From assembly GCA_013306675.1 (NCBI GenBank), contig JABLUY010000121.1:1-64000 (forward strand): DNA of 64,000 nt, read 5' to 3'. Source of the DNA: Thraustochytrium sp. TN22. Its lineage: Eukaryota > Sar > Bigyra > Thraustochytrida > Thraustochytriidae. The position numbers were made by a program, and so were the translations under genes. The notes below the pieces were generated by a model. It had not been told where the DNA came from. It saw nothing but the letters and a program-made list of their open reading frames with translations, and made no database searches. This document shows, in pieces, positions 59,874 to 64,000 of the stretch; position 1 is the first letter of the stretch, and every line of letters begins with the position of its first letter.

Positions 59874-61985
59874 TTACAGCTTGCGAAGGGCCACAAAGCC
59901 CTGGGCGCCCTGGGCGCCGTCGTAAACAAAGGTGAGGCGAGCGCGCGCCGGGAGAGCGACGAAGTCAACGAGACTCCAGCCAGTGACGTTGCCTGCAGAG
60001 TGCTTGGCGCGGCGCACGAGGGCCTGCGTGGCGCCCTGCGGCTTGACGCCCTTCCGATCGCGCGGGCGACTGACGGTGTACAGAATGGGCTCGCCGTTGA
60101 CGAGCACCTGAACGTCGGGGTCGGTCTCGACAAAGAAGCCGAGATGGAGCTCGTACAGGCCGGGAATGACGGCCGTGATATCCGGACTGTCCTTGGCCCA
60201 GAGCAGGTTCTCCGTGGCCGTGTTGACGCTCTCAATGTTCCAAGGCACGGCGCGGTCGCTGAGGACGCGGCCAGAGCTCCAGATCCAGCGGCCCACCGAG
60301 AGCTCGGCGTTGATGGCCTCGGTCAGCAAATTGAGCTCGCGACGCAGCTGGCGCGGGCTCTCGGCCGGGTCCGCGCCCTCGTCCGCCTCATTCGCGGGGC
60401 GGCGTGGACCGGTGGCAGCAGCGGCGGCGGCCTCGGCCTGCTGCGCCGCGAGCTGCGCGAGCGCGTCGTTCACGTCCTTGATGCTCGCCTTCTGGTCTAG
60501 CAGCAGACAGAGGTCCTTGACGGAGACCTTGTCGCCGTCAAGACGAGCAAGGCGGCGGGTCAAGCGCGCTAGGTCCCTGCGGGTGACGGCGGCCTCGTCC
60601 TCGTCAGCGTAGGCCTCGCCGTCGCCGTCGCCGTCGCTATAGTCGTCCTGATCGTCGCCGGCGAACGCGCGGTCCTCGTCCGAGACCGAGTCGCTGAGAG
60701 CAGGCCCGCCGGTACCCAGGTAGTCGTCGAGGCGGTCGCGCGGTCGCGGGCGGCGTTTGGAGGTGCGCGTGGCGGCGCTGGCGTTGGGCTGCGTGCGCGG
60801 GCGCGAGGAGGCGCGCGCGCGGCGCTTCTCGAGGCTGCTCACGCGGTCTGCGAGGCGCTGGAGCAGCGGGAGGTCCGCCTTGTGCGCGAGCGCGTCACGC
60901 ACGTCGGCGAGCTCGACCTTGGAGGAGAGCCAGGTCTGCACATCGTCGGCGGCGGCCTTGGTGGCCAGCTGGCGCTGCACGTCGGCCTTGAAAGCCTTCT
61001 TATTGACCACCTGCACGAGCTCGCGCTGCACGCCGACCATGACGTCCTTCATGTGCGCCTCCAGCGCCTCGGTGGTCTCCTGCAGGCGATCGTCGAGCTC
61101 GGCACCACCCACCTTTTGGCCACAGACCTCGAGCAGCTCGGCGCGCGTGACGAGGTCCGCCATGGCGTCCTCGACGCGGTCGAGCTCGCTCTTGGTGCGG
61201 CCGAGCGCCTGCTCCACGGCGTCGCGCAACTGCGCGCGGCCCTGCTCTTGCGCGCCAGCCACGGCCTCCTGCGTGCGCGTCTGGATCTCCTTAGTGGTTT
61301 CCTCGCGCGTTGGCCGGTCGCGCAGCGCGCGCGCCAGCGTGTCCATGTCGGCCTTTTGCGCGAGCACCTCGTCCAGGTCCTCCACGGTGGGCAGCGCGGC
61401 GATGCGCTTGTCGAGCGCGCCGGCGCGCTCCGCCGCCTCCTTGCGCGCGTTCGTGAGCGCCTGCTTGCGCGCCTCGGCTTCGAAATCCAGCACCTCCTCG
61501 ACCCACTTGCGCGTGGCGAACTTGGTGTGCAAGTCTTCTTCCTGCGCGTTGAGGTTGCTCAGGCTGCGCACCTGGCGCTTGAGCGCCTCGATTTCGCTCT
61601 GCTGCTGCCGCACCAGCATCTCCAGCGCGTTGTGGCTCTCCGCCATGCGCTGTGTCGCCGTCGTCATGTCCGCATACAGCTCCTTCATCTCCGCCTTGTC
61701 CGCCTTGGACCCGACCTGTGCGCGCAGCGCCGTCACGCCCATCTCCTCGAACCGCACCGTGAGATGCTTGCTCAGCTCCGCGAACGTCGGCTTGTTCGCC
61801 ATGGACACCTGCAGGTTCTCAAACTCCCCGCCCGTCGGCGCGTGCGCCACCTTGTGCTCCAGCTGCCGCAGCTTCTCGCCCTGCGCGCGCACCACTTCGT
61901 GCAGGCTCTTGAACGTCTTGCGCACCACATCCTGGATGTTGCGCCACTCGCTCACGCCCGCCAGCGCGTCCTCCTCCGCCATCAT
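59874..61985 (-). CDS. Coiled-coil protein with C-terminal C1q/TNF-like beta domain
   Basis: A 703-residue protein, not assigned to a named family. Residues 1-400 are a near-continuous coiled coil with repeated 'xxxADxxxLxxxLxxKADxxxV' registers (e.g. QKADMDTLARAL, HKADLPLLQRLADRVSSLEK). Short basic (RRARASSRPRTQ) and acidic (SDEDRAFAGDDQDDYSDGDG) inserts separate a second helix region (about 455-560). The last 130 residues form a beta-rich domain (WIWSSGRVLSDRAVPWN, PGLYELHLGFFVETDPDVQV, GWSLVDFVALPARARLTFVY). This resembles the C1q/TNF fold seen at the end of some protist coiled-coil proteins. A ciliary or centriolar role is possible from neighbours, not shown. The ATG pair at 61980-61985 starts it. 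Confidence 0.6.
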   Translation of the reverse strand: MMAEEDALAGVSEWRNIQDVVRKTFKSLHEVVRAQGEKLRQLEHKVAHAPTGGEFENLQVSMANKPTFAELSKHLTVRFEEMGVTALRAQVGSKADKAEMKELYADMTTATQRMAESHNALEMLVRQQQSEIEALKRQVRSLSNLNAQEEDLHTKFATRKWVEEVLDFEAEARKQALTNARKEAAERAGALDKRIAALPTVEDLDEVLAQKADMDTLARALRDRPTREETTKEIQTRTQEAVAGAQEQGRAQLRDAVEQALGRTKSELDRVEDAMADLVTRAELLEVCGQKVGGAELDDRLQETTEALEAHMKDVMVGVQRELVQVVNKKAFKADVQRQLATKAAADDVQTWLSSKVELADVRDALAHKADLPLLQRLADRVSSLEKRRARASSRPRTQPNASAATRTSKRRPRPRDRLDDYLGTGGPALSDSVSDEDRAFAGDDQDDYSDGDGDGEAYADEDEAAVTRRDLARLTRRLARLDGDKVSVKDLCLLLDQKASIKDVNDALAQLAAQQAEAAAAAATGPRRPANEADEGADPAESPRQLRRELNLLTEAINAELSVGRWIWSSGRVLSDRAVPWNIESVNTATENLLWAKDSPDITAVIPGLYELHLGFFVETDPDVQVLVNGEPILYTVSRPRDRKGVKPQGATQALVRRAKHSAGNVTGWSLVDFVALPARARLTFVYDGAQGAQGFVALRKL

Positions 61986-62252
61986 CGCGCCGCCCTCGCC
62001 CCCGCCCCCGCCCCCGCCCCCGCCCTCGCGCGCCGCGCGCCCAACGGCCGCCGCGCCGCCCGGGCGCCGCGCCGCCGCGTCGCCGCCGCCGCCGCCGCCG
62101 CTGCGCCGCCGCGCCCGGCTCCACCGCCCCGCCGCCGCCGCGCCCCGCCCCGCCGCCGCCGCCGCCCCTGCGCCGCGTCGCGCGCCGCGCCGCGCCGCGC
62201 GCTCGCCGCGGGTCTGCGCGCGGCGGCCTTGGCGATGGTTGCGCGCGCTCGG

Positions 62253-62284
<32 letters not shown>

Positions 62285-62658
62285 CCGAGACGGCGAGGGA
62301 AAAACCTCGGCGCGCGGCGCGGGCGCGGCATGCAGGGCGCGCGCGGCGATCAGATCAGATCAGATCAGATCAGATCAGGCAGAGCTGGTCGCGCGCTCTT
62401 GGTCCAGGTCTCCTCCCTGTCGATGGGATGGAAGGGTGGACGGCCCTTCGGAGGCGACTCGGCCCGGCCACGATCCGCTGGCAGAGGCCTGCCTGGCAGG
62501 CGGCGACGACTCGGGCGACCCGTACAAGCTGCGACGGCACCGCAGGCGCGTCTTTGCGCTGGCGTCACTTCGAGGCGCAGCGGGTGGGCATCGGCAATAC
62601 GCTGGTGGATTCATTTTGGTCAGTCAATCAGGCGAGCTCTTGGGCGTGCTCGTGCTTG
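61986..62658. other. Intergenic region with GGCA and GATCA repeats
   Basis: Extremely GC-rich from 61986 to 62220, the probable leader of the coiled-coil gene. (GGCA)n lies at about 62251-62284 and (GATCA)n at about 62350-62377. No gene is supported. Confidence 0.5.
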
Positions 62659-63600
62659 CTAAGAAGGGGAGACCGGCTGGTTGGAGACGGCGCGAGAGGA
62701 GGCAGGCGCGCGGGACTCCTGCAGGAGCGAGTCGATGGTCTGCAGCTCGCCGAGGCGCTGGCGCAGCTCGGAGCGCAGGTGCGCGAGCTGCTTGGCGGAG
62801 GCCGGCGCTGGGTCCGCGTCGAGACGGTCCATGCTGTGCTTGAGCTCCTGGATCTCGCCGTGCACGGCGTCAAAGTCGCGCTCGAGGCGCCGGCGGTCCT
62901 CGCGTTGCGCCGCAGAGGCGGCCTCCTCTCGCGCACGCTGCGCGCGACGCATAAGCGACTTGCTCGGCTTGCCGGAGATGAGCGATAGCGGGATGTTGCC
63001 CTGGATGGGCGCGATGGTGCCATTCTCCGGCAGCGCCTTGCCGCCCTTGAACTGGAAGTGCATCGCCAGGCGGCGCTTCTCTGTATCGGTGGACACGGCC
63101 TTGCGAGGTAGCGGGCGCGCCTGGGCGCGCTCCGCCTCGATCCGCCGCGTGTCCTCCTCGCTGCGGCTCTGCGTCTTGCGCCGTGGCACGCGCGCGATGG
63201 CGGGCTCCGGCACCGGCGCCTCGACCGCCGGCCGCGGAACATGCACGGCCTGCTCCCGGTTGCGCCTCTCGGAGCGCTCGCGCGGGTCTATGCCCGGCTT
63301 GCCGGTGAACCACGTCTCCGGCCGCAGCTCGCGCGGCTTGCTGCGCACGCTCGGGTAGCTCGCGAGCGGCGCATTGTGCCGCGCTCCAGCGTACAATCTC
63401 CGGAGCAGGCGGCCTGCCTCGGAGTCGTGCTCAAACTCCTTCCACGCCGTCCCGTGCGGGTTGGTCACCTCGCGCTCCTCGATTGAGACCTGTGACCTGC
63501 GGCTGCGTGTCGTGGCCGCCGTGGCCGTCGTCCTGGGCGTCGACGCAGGGGACTCTGCCGCCGTAGGTCGCGCCGCAGACTTGGACTCGCTTTCCGACTT

Positions 63601-63631
<31 letters not shown>

Positions 63632-63714
63632 CCCCGCGTCACACGCTCCAGCGCCTCCAAGAAATACGCGCTCGGGCCCGCCGCCGCCCCGCCGCCCGCG
63701 CTCGCCTCCGCCAT
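62659..63714 (-). CDS. UPF0193 (EVG1/C22orf23)-family protein
   Basis: A 351-residue protein. An N-terminal TETETETKSESESK stretch is encoded by a GGTCTC repeat. The conserved part is the C-terminal half: DTEKRRLAMHFQFKGGKALP followed by ENGTIAP, and FDAVHGEIQELKHSMDRLDA with LRSELRQRLGELQTIDSL. These blocks correspond in order to the UPF0193 family (human C22orf23), which is found in ciliated organisms but has little known function. The first half is basic and Pro-rich (RSKPRELRPETWFTGKPGID). The start at 63714 is an ATG followed by AEASAGGG. Confidence 0.55.
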
Positions 63715-64000
63715 CGCGGGCGCTTGCGAGCGTGTGTCTCGAGCGACTTTGACGCAGCAGCATTTCCTGCACTGTAGCCGTTGGCCCGTGCGCCGCCGCC
63801 GCCGCGGTCAAAGCTGCGGCGGCCCGGCTTGGCTCGGCGAGCGGCGTACGTCCCGTGCGGAGTGGCATTGCTTCACGCAGGGTGCTCACGAAGATCAAAT
63901 CGTCGACTCTGTAGGCAGCTGGAGTAACTAAGATGCGTGCCAGCTGCTGAGCAGATCCTCGCGCTTCATGAACCGTATGCCTGCAAGGCAGAAAGGGGGC
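63715..64000. other. Right-edge sequence
   Basis: Upstream flank of the UPF0193-family gene. No gene or repeat is supported in the remaining 286 bp. Confidence 0.4.

Overview
This window looks like nuclear DNA of a GC-rich, intron-poor, single-celled eukaryote. Almost every gene is one long open frame, codons strongly favour G or C in third position, and only two spliceosomal introns can be placed with confidence: 59 nt in a TPR gene and 122 nt in eIF1A, both GT-AG. Ciliary genes (CFAP99, a Tctex-type dynein light chain, a giant EF-hand protein, a UPF0193-family protein) imply a flagellated stage. A class C GPCR, a Rho GEF, a Myb/SANT regulator, a cycloartenol-synthase-like cyclase, a gametolysin-type protease and a transposase resembling oomycete DDE elements best fit a heterotrophic stramenopile such as a thraustochytrid. 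That placement is inference; a haptophyte or another GC-rich protist is not excluded.

Layout. 1-1.7 kb has no confident gene. 1.7-6.2 kb holds a divergent pair, an MRNIP-like zinc protein (-) and ITP pyrophosphatase (+). The latter converges, across a long CAGCAC/CAG tract, on a GON4-like Myb/SANT protein (-). 8.0-10.8 kb encodes a GABA-B-like receptor broken by one frame change, and 11.6-13.0 kb a polyQ protein with a similar break. 13.4-20.4 kb is a sterol/isoprenoid block: oxidosqualene cyclase (-), a sterol-desaturase-superfamily enzyme (+) and a soluble class I HMG-CoA reductase (+). 21.3-22.3 kb carries a TPR protein fused to a PP1 inhibitor-2-like region. 23.8-31.5 kb holds a secreted M11 metzincin, a small broken gene, an ankyrin-SAM protein and a secreted animal-type transglutaminase. 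31.9-33.6 kb is a DDE transposase gene with an altered catalytic residue. 34.4-49.2 kb holds a Tctex light chain, an SH3-DH-PH Rho GEF, a 1,700-residue EF-hand protein divergent from CFAP99, and eIF1A. 50.4-58.9 kb is a tandem pair of soluble-adenylyl-cyclase-like genes that have lost metal-binding residues and share a C-terminal CSLQ (CaaX-like) box. 59.0-63.7 kb holds three minus-strand genes: a MED28-like protein, a coiled-coil protein and a UPF0193 protein.

The most interesting items are the tandem pseudo-cyclases with a conserved lipidation-like tail, the TPR/inhibitor-2 fusion, the sterol gene block containing an HMG-CoA reductase without a membrane domain, and three coding breaks that can each be explained by one missing base.
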